Shown here: in pieces, positions 6,606-17,600 of the stretch
How the letters are laid out: each line of letters begins with the position of its first letter
Numbering within the stretch: position 1 is the first letter of the stretch
NCBI GenBank assembly: GCA_016205995.1
Contig: JACQSJ010000024.1
Span: 1 to 39,586, forward strand
Length of the DNA stretch: 39,586 nt
Reading direction: 5' to 3'
Source: Candidatus Uhrbacteria bacterium
Lineage (GTDB): Bacteria > Patescibacteriota > Patescibacteriia > UBA9934 > GWF2-40-263
Made by a program: the position numbers and the translations under genes
The notes under the pieces: generated by a model
What the model saw: the letters and a program-made list of their open reading frames with translations, nothing else
Told to the model about the DNA's origin: nothing
Databases searched by the model: none

Positions 6606-7310
6606 CTACATGCCCAGCATGTGTTGCCAGTGCGCCGGGCAGGAATCGTGCCTACCGGCGGAGAGCGCGGCGAACAACGCACGGTCGAACGCCTTGGGAT
6701 CGGACGAACAGTACGGCAGTCGATCGTACCCGGTCATGCGGGCGAAGTCGCACTCCCGCTCGTACGCCTCACGCTCCAGGTTCCAGCCCGCCTCGCACTG
6801 GTCGGGCGAGTCGTTCGGATCCGTGATCACCGTAGAGGCGTATCGACCCGAGTCGATCTGTTCGAAGTGCACGGCTTCGTGAAGCAGGATGATGTCGAAA
6901 TACTTCCTTTCGAGTGGACGTCCGACACGCGCAGGCACGATGATCTGAGGACTCAGATACAGGGTACCCTTCAAGCCGACCGTGGTGTGTTCACGGTCGA
7001 AGACCGGTGCCGGTACGAATCGTCCGGAAGCCTCAGCGCGATCCAGCAGCCTAATGACCACCTCCTTGGACTCGACCTTCGACCAGAGAACATGCGAGAC
7101 TTCTGGCATCGGGTGGTTCTTGATCGCGTCGATGATGAACGATCCATCGAGATCAGGATCGAGGCGCAGGAGAACCGGTTCTTCGGCTGCCTGCTTCACC
7201 TGCGTGCTCGTCGCCGTAGCAGCCATCGCGGAGACCGGCTCCGTCTTGGACTCCCCGAGAAGCAAGAAGAGAAGGAGGACGGAAATGATGATGAGGAACA
7301 CCGAACGCAT
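6606..7310 (-). CDS. Putative exported zinc metalloprotease (HExxH)
   Basis: 234 aa. The N-terminal helix (about 4-18, VFLIIISVLLLFLLL) is a signal peptide or anchor. The zincin motif is H-E-A-V-H at 144-148 in ILLHEAVHFEQIDSG. A conserved-looking helix with REAYERE follows about 30 residues later and may give the third zinc ligand (E181 or E184). The C-terminal part has C172, C187 and C201. This is the pattern of small gluzincin-like peptidases, but I cannot name a family. The start at 7310 has AGGAG upstream and a good promoter at 7362-7390. A palindrome identical to that of the PaaX/Cas2-like unit lies just upstream of this promoter. Base composition is GC-rich, like the kinase operon. Confidence 0.65.
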   Translation of the reverse strand: MRSVFLIIISVLLLFLLLGESKTEPVSAMAATATSTQVKQAAEEPVLLRLDPDLDGSFIIDAIKNHPMPEVSHVLWSKVESKEVVIRLLDRAEASGRFVPAPVFDREHTTVGLKGTLYLSPQIIVPARVGRPLERKYFDIILLHEAVHFEQIDSGRYASTVITDPNDSPDQCEAGWNLEREAYERECDFARMTGYDRLPYCSSDPKAFDRALFAALSAGRHDSCPAHWQHMLGM

Positions 7311-7361
7311 GATTGACTCCTGATCGTTGCGTCGATGCGGAATTGCATGACGAAACGTGAC

Positions 7362-7390
7362 AATTTACAACATTTTATCCAATCTGTCAA
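7362..7390 (-). promoter_or_regulatory. Promoter of the HExxH gene
   Basis: On the minus strand TTGACA (7390-7385), 17-nt spacer, TAAATT (7367-7362). The palindrome at 7411-7448 begins 21 nt upstream of the -35. Confidence 0.65.
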
Positions 7391-7410
7391 CGGCTCGTAT
7401 GGGACTCAAC

Positions 7411-7448
7411 GGAACATAATTTTCACGATCGAAAAAAGATTGTTCCTT
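7411..7448. repeat. Third copy of the PaaX/Cas2-unit palindrome
   Basis: Identical over 38 nt to 6042-6079 and in the same orientation, but with no PaaX/Cas2-like gene attached. It lies between the divergent promoters of the HExxH gene and the lipoprotein. It may be a left-over end of a moved unit, or an operator. Confidence 0.8.
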
Positions 7449-7734
7449 GGAAACTTTTACTTTGATCATGTAGATCATGTTTAAGCCAGAAGATTCGAAA
7501 AGTGGGCGTTCGATCGAAAGGACAACGTTTCGGCCGGAAACTATCCACATCTCACCCACAGGATTTGTCAAAAATAACTGATTTTGACTGGCTTTAAAGG
7601 CAAAGGGGTTGACAAAATGCCAAAAATACGGTCAAATGGAAGCAGAAAGTAGTTCCTTGCGCCGAAAGGCGCGTCCCCAAAAACCCAACCCGCTCCCGCA
7701 TCGAAATGCGGAACGGGGCACAAAGAGGTGAATC
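7449..7734 (+). promoter_or_regulatory. Intergenic region with promoter and structured leader of the lipoprotein
   Basis: No gene is seen. AACTATCCACATCTCACCCA at about 7538 and ACTGATTTT at about 7577 repeat, with small changes, the sequence after the palindrome at 6042. TTGACA (7609-7614), 17 nt and TCAAAT (7632-7637) then GG form a promoter in the same relative place. The leader has a GCGCC/GGCGC tetraloop hairpin (7659-7672) and a CGCAT/ATGCG hairpin (7697-7710) inside a weaker CCCG/CGGG stem. Confidence 0.5.
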
Positions 7735-8379
7735 ATGACCCGCTTCCTGCTGGCCATCCTCCTCCTGCCCCTCGCCTTCGCGGCGGGGTGCGTGGAGCCC
7801 ACCTGCGACGGCGCCGAGTGCGTCGAAGACCCCGCCTGCACCGACTGCGGCGGGGACGACGACGACAGCGTCGACGTCTTCAACGGAGCGACCCTCCGCA
7901 ACATCGCGCCGTACGGGTGGATCGGGAGCACCAATCTCGCCCTCGTGGACGAGTTCCCGGACACCGTCTGCGAAGACGTCAACGTGTGCGACTACCCCGT
8001 CGAGGAGACGGGGAACTACTTCGTCGCCACCTTCGGGGAGACCTTCATCTGCGTCCCGCAGACGCAGCTCGTCACCGAGTCCGACGACGGCAACGTCGTC
8101 AGCGTCGACGACGCGTGGACGGGTGAGGGCGTCTGCGGCCTGGCTCCCAACGGGGAGTACAGTGGCTGGGATGTCGACACCGACATCGGCTCGCTCAATG
8201 GGTTCGACCAGGTGTGGATCACGGTCGACAACTACATGGCGGTCATCACGGGTTCCGATTTCTTCTACGAGGACGACGAGTACCTCCTGGAAGGATGGGT
8301 CTCCGATGACCTGAACGAGGTCTACTTCCACCGCGTCCTTGAGACCGGTGAGTACGAACAGACCATCTACCTGGAGTGA
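7735..8379 (+). CDS. Acidic Cys-containing lipoprotein, unknown
   Basis: 214 aa. A lipoprotein signal ends in the lipobox FAAGC with C19 as the expected lipidated residue. A short Cys-rich stretch (CVEPTCDGAECVEDPACTDC) follows, then a GGDDDD linker typical of surface lipoproteins, then an acidic, aromatic-rich domain without a recognised family. It has regular Thr/Tyr/Trp spacing that suggests a beta-sheet fold. The start is supported by AGAGGTG just upstream. Such Cys-plus-Asp linkers are frequent in Myxococcota/Bradymonadota-type lipoproteins, and the high GC fits the neighbouring kinase operon; foreign origin is inferred. The protein stands alone, with its own promoter and terminator. Confidence 0.75.
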   Translation: MTRFLLAILLLPLAFAAGCVEPTCDGAECVEDPACTDCGGDDDDSVDVFNGATLRNIAPYGWIGSTNLALVDEFPDTVCEDVNVCDYPVEETGNYFVATFGETFICVPQTQLVTESDDGNVVSVDDAWTGEGVCGLAPNGEYSGWDVDTDIGSLNGFDQVWITVDNYMAVITGSDFFYEDDEYLLEGWVSDDLNEVYFHRVLETGEYEQTIYLE

Positions 8380-8445
8380 CGAACTCCTCAACCGTCTTCG
8401 GACGACCCCGTCCTCCGCTGCTACGCAGCTACGGAGGGCAAGCGC

Positions 8446-8480
8446 GCGACTCTCTCACACAGAGTCGCTATTTATTTTCT
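8446..8480 (+). terminator. Terminator of the lipoprotein gene
   Basis: GCGACTCT (8446-8453) pairs with AGAGTCGC (8461-8468) around CTCACAC, followed by TATTTATTTT. Confidence 0.75.
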
Positions 8481-8495
8481 CGAAATCCCTTCGTC

Positions 8496-8577
8496 TGTGT
8501 CATTGCGAGGGAGCGAAGCGACCGAAGCAATCCGATCCGAAAGAGATTGCTTCGGCCTTCGGCCTCGCAATGACACA
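8496..8577. repeat. Large palindromic repeat of the CATTGCGAG type
   Basis: TGTGTCATTGCGAGG (8496-8510) pairs with its complement at 8563-8577. An inner stem CCGAAGCAATC (8522-8532)/GATTGCTTCGG (8545-8555) makes a cruciform. The CATTGCGAG...CTCGCAATG pattern is a dispersed intergenic repeat in many unrelated bacterial genomes. Confidence 0.75.
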
Positions 8578-8604
8578 ACACAAATAACACATGGATGACT
8601 ATTC

Positions 8605-8630
8605 AAAAAACGAGCCTCACAGAAGCTCGT
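8605..8630 (-). terminator. Terminator of the giant gene
   Basis: ACGAGC (8610-8615) pairs with GCTCGT (8625-8630). The A-run at 8605-8610 gives TTTTTT on the minus strand. It lies 13 nt past the stop codon of the giant gene. Confidence 0.75.
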
Positions 8631-8642
8631 CTTTTGGTTTGC

Positions 8643-11600
8643 TTACTCAGCCAGGATGTACACCGCTCCATCGTAATTGATCCATGGATTCACAATTCCA
8701 CCACCATTATCATCGCAGGAACTGCTCGAACTATTTTCGGAAGGACAATTCTCAATATCACACTCATCCTGGTCAGCACCCGTCTCATAATCAGTTACCC
8801 CTGTATAACACCCATCCGTCCCATCACTATCAGGTCCTGAATCACAGGTCCCCGTACACCATCCCCAGTTGTCCATCACGTGCACGCGGGGTTGGAAGAC
8901 ACAGGACTGGCCGTCGTAACAGGGCGAGTTGATCAGCCGGCCGTCTTCGTCAAATGTGCACTCCCGCTCCACGCCGGCGGCGATCAGTTGTTCCAGACGT
9001 CCCGTTGTGCAGACGTAATCATGCGTGAACGCCACATAGCTACTGCTGCAGGCCTGGGTGTACTGGCCAAACTCATCTGCATCATCGCTGCACTGCTGTG
9101 TATCCGAGGTCGGACTCAAGCCGCGGTAGTTCTTGTAGAAGTTATCTGGGGTAATGGATCCGCTTTGGCTCCCTGATGGCCAGGGGATATCTCCGGTGAT
9201 GGAGGCAAAGTCATCCCCCCAGTCGACGATGATGCGACGGATCGGCATCTGATCGGAGTCGGCATAGGTATAGAAACTGACGGTCACGCGCTTGGCGCCT
9301 TCCCCTTCCACCGTCCCGCTGTCCACCTCATTGACGGAAAACTTTCCCGTGCTCCCTTCGTAGCAGGACGTCCCCTCGCACTCCCCAACCGAGAGAACGA
9401 CGGGCACGTGATTCTCTGCATCCTCTCTGACTCCCCGCGTGTCCCAATCCCACTCACCGTATACGGTTGAGAAAGGGACATAGTTCTCTTCGTTGAAAAG
9501 CGTGAACTCTCCCGTAATTCCCTCTCCCTCAAACATCGAATCTAGGTCAGCCGTACGAATATTCGTATACCCATCACTAAACTGAACGATACCGTAAATA
9601 GCACCAAACAGCTGCGAGAGGCGAGAACGAGCGCTTGCTATAGAGCCAATACTTTGAACGATCCCACTTGCAGATTCAGGTTCACTTGCACGGCAAGCAT
9701 AGACCGGAGGCAGATCCAGACAATCCTGCATAGATGCATTTGATTCACCCGAACAATTTCTGGTGTTTGTGCAAAAATTTGGTTCACACACGGCATCATT
9801 TGGATCATCCGTTCCACATTGATAACCGTTGTTTGGTCCACCCTGACAAGATCCAGCACAATATCCACCACCCGGAGCGCATGCGTCAGGCGCGTCCTCT
9901 TCCGGAATAGTACAGTCCGTCCCGTCAAAATCTCCTCCTACACACTCAAAGTTGCCGCATTCAATTGGATTTCCTCCGTCCGAATTGCACATTGCATCAC
10001 TGGGATCTCCGCTATCGTCACAACTGCACGTTGATGGATCCTCGCAGTAATCCTCATAAACCAGCGGAATGTCCGATGATTGGGAGATGCTCACATACGC
10101 TCTGGCGTCGAAATAGGAAGAACTTTCTATCTCTTCGGTACTAGCTGGAAAATCATCCACATCACATGACCCATCCGCGAGAGGAAGTTGTATAACATCG
10201 ACGTTTTCGACGTCCCGACACATCAAAATTCTATGAGGACCCGGGTCTGCCTGTGCATCCAAATCCAACCAATCGAGCGCACGTCCATATGGAATAATCG
10301 GGGTTGAATAAGAATAGCCTAGATGCTCTGTGTCGCCACCTGTCAGAGCAGGAAATGAAATTTGGTCCTCATATAACCTGTCCGTCCAAGCGGCGTTATA
10401 TGTGTTAAAGGCTTCATCTGATTCCAAGATGTTACTGGCGACTTGAACCGTCGTCAGGCAGGCAAAATAGGACTCGTAGCGCATGTCTAACCCTCTGTAT
10501 CCTTTTGTGCGAGTGCCATTTAACGTCAGAATTTCATCCATACCATCCACATATTCGAACTCATCATTGGAGGCAAACTCATAATATTCCGGAACGTTTT
10601 CCACAACCCCCTGTACCCAACAGTCATCATAGAACTCGTAAGCGGTTGCAAAATCATCAGGCTCCATGACGTAAATACTGATATCCGGAGTGAGGTTACT
10701 TGAAGCAAAATAATCATCAATGTCTCCGGGTGTTCTCACATAACCACTGCTGGAAGAAAACGCGGTGGGCCAACGTTGGGTTGGGATCTCACATTCCGTT
10801 CCGGCTGGGAATGTTTCATCATCAGCCACTTTGTAGGACCTTTTTGGCACACAGAAATACGGACAATCATCGTCGCCCACAAGAGCTGAACATTGTCCGG
10901 AATCTACGGGCACTCCCCCAACCTCAGCTTGGTCGCCACACCCTGTCATGACGGCAAAATACCCTTCCGGACAAAATACCGCAGCAATACAATCATCTTC
11001 GGCTTGTGGATTGTTCAAGGCAGGATTAAGTGGCTCATCTGATCCAACCGCATCCGCTTCGTCTCTAAAGTTCGCCCAGGAACCATAATTGCATTGGTTG
11101 TCCTGCACCTCGGCGCAGGCAATCGAAGATGTTTGAATGTTATAGGCTGTTCCAACCTCCGCGCAGTAATACGTATTCTGAGGCGCGTACCCGGCAGACG
11201 TGTACTTCCCATACAGGTCGGTGGCACCCGTAAGTTGGTCCACAGGAAGCCACGTGAGACATGCCTGGTCTTCATTGGCTGTCGATCCCATGGTCTGGAT
11301 CGATGTGTCTCTTTCAATACAGTAACCCGACCAGCCGTAAATAGAATCGACACGGGTCAAGAACGTACAGATCCCCGATTGGTCCTCAGAAGAAGTGGCT
11401 AAGGTACAGTCATCGTTGTCAGTGCACGGAATCCCGGAAACAGGCCCACCCGAACAAATGCCATCCGGAACGTCGTCCGGATTTGAAGCCAAGCTAAAGT
11501 ACCGATATCCTGTCCCCTGTCCGTATTTCGCCTTGTCATAGCTGCAGGAACAGTCGACGACATTGCCTTGTAGATCCAAAGCACAAACATTGGAATCTTG

Positions 11601-14600
11601 GAACCCGTTCACGAACCCGTACGGCAGAGCCGCTTGGCTTGATGGAGAAAGTACACCGGGATCCGGTAAGATGGATACGGGAGGCTCGCCATCGGCCTCA
11701 ATATCAGCTCCACTATACTCAATCCACGTCTCCACGATATCGGGCGAGTACGGCGAGTCAATCTCTGGATACGCGCGGCACTCTTCATCACGTGCCACGT
11801 CCACCTGCAACGGATCCGCATATCCATCCCCGTTGCGGTCAACAATGTCGGAGAGGCAGCGGTTGTTGAAGCAGGTTCCCACGCTCGACGACTCAACGGG
11901 GACACACGTACGCGTTGTGCTGTTGGTCACGCACGGATCGCGCGCGTCCTCGTCTGTCGTCAATTCATCCACACACACAAACTGAGCGGGATCGCAGACC
12001 GGAGTTGGAACGCTGGGTAGGGAACTTGAGGTCGCCGTCGTACAATCCGGGTTGGTTTGATCATTTGGATCATTGTTGTCGGGATTGCAGGTGCAATCCT
12101 CATTTCCACAATTCAGAGATCCCGTTGCCTGATAGTACCCGACAATACAATCTTCCTCTTCCGTACAGTCACTGTTGTCCGCACATGCTGTGCCGGTTTC
12201 CGAGCAATGACCAACGGTGCAGGATCCCCCGTTGCCGTCTCCGGCCTCGGTCGAGTCGCATGGCCCCGCGTTGTAGACCAGGCGGTAGTCTTGCTGAGTC
12301 GACGCCTCGCAATTGTAGAAACAGGTACCTGAGGCGGTATCGCATTGGGTGTACCCAGCACTCACACAGGCGGCATCAGAGGTACACGCCTGCCCGGTGT
12401 CAGAGGAACAATCCGTGTGCGTCGAGCAGACAATGGGGAAACCAAGGTCGTTGAGGACCGGCACGGCCTCAGGATTTTCAGGGGTGCCATCAGGATCATT
12501 ACAATAAGCCTCCGTCTCGACGTTGAACTGGTCGTAGAGCTCAACTGGCAACTGGTTGGGGATGGCGTTGCCCGAGTACTCATAACCGCTCCAGCTCACG
12601 TCGCGCAGGGAATACTGGTACGCCGAGAGAATCGTGGGGTCGGACTCGTCCCACGCCGAGCAGATGGCTCGATCACCCTGCTGTTGGCCGTCCACGCACA
12701 AATTGATCGAATCACAAATGGTGTCGTACTTGTTGGTGCTGGTGTTCCAACTGGTGCGCGAGCTCTCACAGGCCAGCCAGGACGCACAGGATCGGTCGCG
12801 ATTCACCTTGATGACCTCGTTGCTGTCGTCTTCTAGAGAAAAAATCGAAGAGACATTTGAACATGTTCCTGAAACCTCTTCCCCGTTGTATGTTGGAAGA
12901 GTGGCACAATCAGAATCAACAAAACAGGAGGCATCATAGACGGGGTTGGAGAAGGAGGAAGCAACTCCAGTATCCGAACTGGATGTGGTGAGCGAGTCGC
13001 CGATTTGGAGTTGGTATAAGCAACGTCGGGCGCACAAATCCACCGTCGTGCCGGTCCCGGCCACGGCCGCGTTCGCACTGGAGATCGTAAACTCGCCTCC
13101 GCCTTCCGTCGTACAGCTCACCGGATCCACTAAGGCATCCTCCTCTTTTCCGTAGAATACGTCGGCGTGTCTGGAGAGGATGTAGCTTGCACTCGCGTTG
13201 TAGGTAAGTTCTGAAACAGTCGTGTTGTTAAAAACCGCGCATCCAAACTTCTGGCTCACCTGGCCGTTACAGCGCTGGCTGTCCGTGAGCGTCTCCTCGT
13301 TCAAAAGCTCATCGTTGGTAAAGTAGTAGGACTGACCTTCCTCATTGAGGCCGCCGCCGGTATCCACGACGTCGATAAACTCGGTACACAGATCATACTT
13401 ACGCTCGCAGGCAGCGACCCAGCCGTCGTAGTAGTCCCACGCATCACCATCTCCATCGTCTTCGTCTCCATTGTTCCACACGCCAAACTCCTCGCCCGCG
13501 ATCAAGTACGCTTCGTCCTGGTCACGGTCATAACTGCCATCATTGTCGATGTCCTCCCAATAACACGGCTCGTTCGTGCCGGATCGGAACCACCCAAAGT
13601 ACGAGCGGTTCTCCATGGTCACGCTCGTCTTGTATTCACACTCCTTGTCCAGCGGATCCTTAAAGTAGAAATTCCCGTCCTGTGTTGATTCCCACTCCTC
13701 GCAGAACAGCGCTTCGTTGTCGCACAGGAGCGTGCCGTAATCCGCAGGGAGGTTTATGTAGTAGACCGACTCGAAACTTTCGACCTCGCTTTGATCCTGG
13801 GTATACGTCGGCGAACCAAACTCCTGACATCCCATGGCGCTTGAGGTGCACGCATACCGGTCGTCTTCAACGATGTACACCGGCGTGTCCCCGGAAATCA
13901 CGACCGTCTCTGGGCCGTACACGACGGCATAGCGCTCGGTCGCACTCACTGTTTCTACTGGTAGGACGCCGCCAAACGCCTGGTTGGCGTCAAAGACACA
14001 GTAGCCCTGACCGGCGATGATGGTGCAGTACTCCACCCCGTCGATTTCGCAGGCCACGTTGCTTGTCCGCACGTCGCCGTCGGTGAAGTCCAAGTCATTG
14101 GAGTACACGCAGCGGGCGTTGTACACCTGCGTGTAGGGCGATTCCGAATTGGCCGTCTGGTAGAACCCCTCACAACCCACCACCTCTTCTGAACACAGGT
14201 CAGAGAATTGGTAGAGGTCGACGTCGTTGCCGTTGTGGTCGGTGTAGGCCTCGCAGCCAAGATAGAACTGGGGCGAGTCCACCGCCTGCGGCGTCTGGTC
14301 GCAGGTACTGGGCACCACCCAGGAATCCTTGATGATGGTGATGTTCTCCTCGACCTGTTTGAGGGTCACGTTGTCCAGGTAGAATTCCGCGTCCGCACCC
14401 GTGGCAAAGCGCAGGACCGCGTTCTCGTCGAAGTCATCGTAGGCAGAGGTGTCGATGGGACCCAACGAGTAGAGCTGCCAGGCTCCCGAGAGTGTGAGGT
14501 CGTCGGGGATAAGTGGATCATTTTGCGGGTCAACGAAATTACGTGAGGATCCGGCTCCGCCTTCTTCCTCGAACGTTACCGCAAGACTGCCAGACCCCTT

Positions 14601-17600
14601 GGCCCAAAACTCCAGCACAAACGTCTTGCCAGCGACCAAGTCGTCCGTGAGCGCACCGCAACTTCCTTCCCCGTCCAAAACCGTACAGTCCTCGTCCTCT
14701 GAACCATCGCCGTCGATGTCATTGGTCACATCACATCCGCCAGTCCCTACCACTCCGGTACAGCTGGTTGGGTCGTCTTCATCGTAGGTGTCTATATTCG
14801 AAGGACCCAAATACACCTGAACGGTATCTATTCCTGCCGTGCCACCGGAGGGAGCCAAGACGTACAGCGAGTGTCCTTCTGTGGCGACCGACTCATTGCT
14901 GATGGCGATCTCATCGGGGAACGAGCTCAAGTCGGCCATGGCAAAGTCCTCATAGGTGCCACCCTCAAAGGTTTCCGAGAGAATCGTCGTCGCGTTGCGA
15001 CCCGCCCCTCCCGTGTAGGCGCGACACCCGTTTTGCTCAGCCGGACATTCCACACTCTCTTCTGGTAGGACGTAGTAGCGACAGAATCCTTGATCGGTCC
15101 AGTAGCCGCCGCTTCCTTCCTGAACTCCAAATGTCGCTATAGGACAATCGGAAGACACATTCCCTTGGCAATCGCAAGCGGTGCTTTCATCCTTTCGGTA
15201 CGCCGCGCACTCGTCAGATATCGAAATCGTGTCCGAGTACTGGCGGTAGTGGATGTTGCCTTCTGTGTCGAAAAACTCACGGCAGTCGGGGTTTCCAAAA
15301 ATGTCGTCGTGCTCATCGCACGCCTCGTTCGCCCAGACGTCATCTTGCATGGCCGAGTTGCTATCGCCACAGACCACCTCGTTCTCGGAATTCATCTGAA
15401 TGTGGGTGCAGGGGGCAAGCTCCGGATCCGTCTCTTCAAACGGAGTACATCCGAGTGGCGGTTCGAGTGACGGTGTGCAGCTATCAAACGTATCCGTCGC
15501 CCCGCCGTAATTGGACTGGAGCAGTGACCAGGTCTGGAGTTGGTACCCCTCGTTGTCCGATCCCTCCCACGTGAAGTACGTCGCTGGCGTCTTGTTCGTG
15601 GCGGTCGCGTCGGCGATGTCGGGGCTCAAACAGAACCGGAGGTCGGTGTAATACTCAATCCCCTCCCCGCCCGCTTCCACGCTCCCGAGGTTTGTATACG
15701 AGTCACATCCGACAAATTGCTCCGAGCAGGTACTGGCGCTGTCGGCGATAAAGTAGAGCGGGAACGATTGGCTTTCAAAATCCGTGGCTTCCTGCTTGTA
15801 AGTCGCATACCCCACGCACTCGCTTGGACACGCGTCAAGCTCAGAGATGATGGCTGGCACGCTTGGATCCCCGTCTTCTGGGGCGTACAAGCTACAGCCG
15901 ACTTCCTGCGCAGAGCACACTTGTGCGTAGGAATCACAGGCCTCTGGATCTGTGGGCTTCCCGGTGCATCCCAAATAGCTGGGCGCGATTTGGTAATAGA
16001 CCTCCGAGGGCGAACCACTATAGCCTTCGGCAAAGATATTCGCGTCCTCACCCAGCTCAAGCTGAAGTGCATCCACAAACAGGTTGCCCGTTGCGTAGGT
16101 CGGCGTATTGGCGACCTCAACCAAAATCTGAACGGTATTCTCTGGCGTGGTCATGAGGCACTCGAAACGGTCAAAGTCATCGGTGCTAGGCGCCTCGATG
16201 ATCTCGTACCAGTCATTGACCGCGTCCCATGTGCAATCGCCCGAGAACGACGTCCCGGCCGCGTCCAAGGGGACTCCGTCCGCATCCAAGAATGAAATTT
16301 GGACAAGCACCTCATCCCCGGAGGTCTGTGCCTGAAAGTAGCCACTGAACGTATAAAAATTATGCTCCGCCGCCTGTACGATCTGAGAGACATAATTGGA
16401 GTTGCCTGGAGTCAGGCGCAAGGACGTTGAACCAAATGCTGAAGTCGATGTGTCAAGGAATATGGAACTGGAATCTATCGGTGTCCAGCCATCGGGAGTC
16501 CCATCGCTGTCTTCGTCCTCTTCAAACGACGGATTTTGGACGGTGTTGAGGTACACGCCCTGCTCAAATGGGTAGAGCTGGGTGCAGCCGACATCGCCTT
16601 CGCTGCACGACGTCGCGTTGTTGGTGAGATATAAACGATCCTCGTAGGCGTATTGCTCGTAGGTGTAGGTTTCGCCAGACGTATAGATGTAGGCGCCACG
16701 CCCGGCCGTCTCCCATGCGGTGCCATTCCACGTGGGCGCGTTCACATCCGCATCGCGCTCTGCCAAGACGTAATCGTCCCCGGTGGCAAGCCACTCGTAG
16801 GTATCGTCAGCAGGATCTTCGGTCCCCGCGTCTTCCAGGTACTTGCCGGTGCGGTACCAGCGGCAACCGGCATTGTCCTGGTCGCAAACGCTGTAATTGA
16901 CTGTGCTCACCAAGAAATCTCCCGTATCCCCCGTTTCCGTATTTGTGAAAGAAAGGCAGGTGGCATACTCCTGTGGGCACTCATTGCCACGGAACCGCCA
17001 CACATTTTTCTCTTGCACGCAGTAGCCATACCCGTCCACGCAGTTCCCGTCGTTGTCTTCCCCGATACAGCTGGGGGCATCAACGCAGGAGGTGTTGCGC
17101 CCGGGAGAAAGCGTAGAAATGCGAATCTCCCCGTTTCCCACGGCGCGACACTCAGTCTGGGGATACTTCAACACCCAGTTGGGGTCGATCAGGTGGCACC
17201 ACTTGTTGTTGGAATCCGCAGCGCCCGCAGGGCCGATCGTGCCGTTCTCTGTGCAATCGTTAAAGCCGTCGATCACCTCCTGGAGCGTGGCGGGATTCGA
17301 CTCGCTGTTGCGCTGCGCCGCCAGTTCCCACCCAATGGGGAGCACGCGCGCCTTGCGCAGCTTCACAAGGTTCCCGTAGCAGTAGCCATATGTATGGCAG
17401 AACGGATCTTGGTTGGCTGCTTCGTTGTCCGGCGGGATGAGCGGCCAGTTGGCGTTTAAGAGACCTTCATCGATCGCCTCTTGCACGGTGAGGGGAACGC
17501 CGGCGGTTCCACGATTCACCGCTGCTAAGAAGTTTACGTCCATCACGCAGTTATTGAGCCCACGGTTGATCGTCCCTTCCGCGGTACACACGACGAACTC

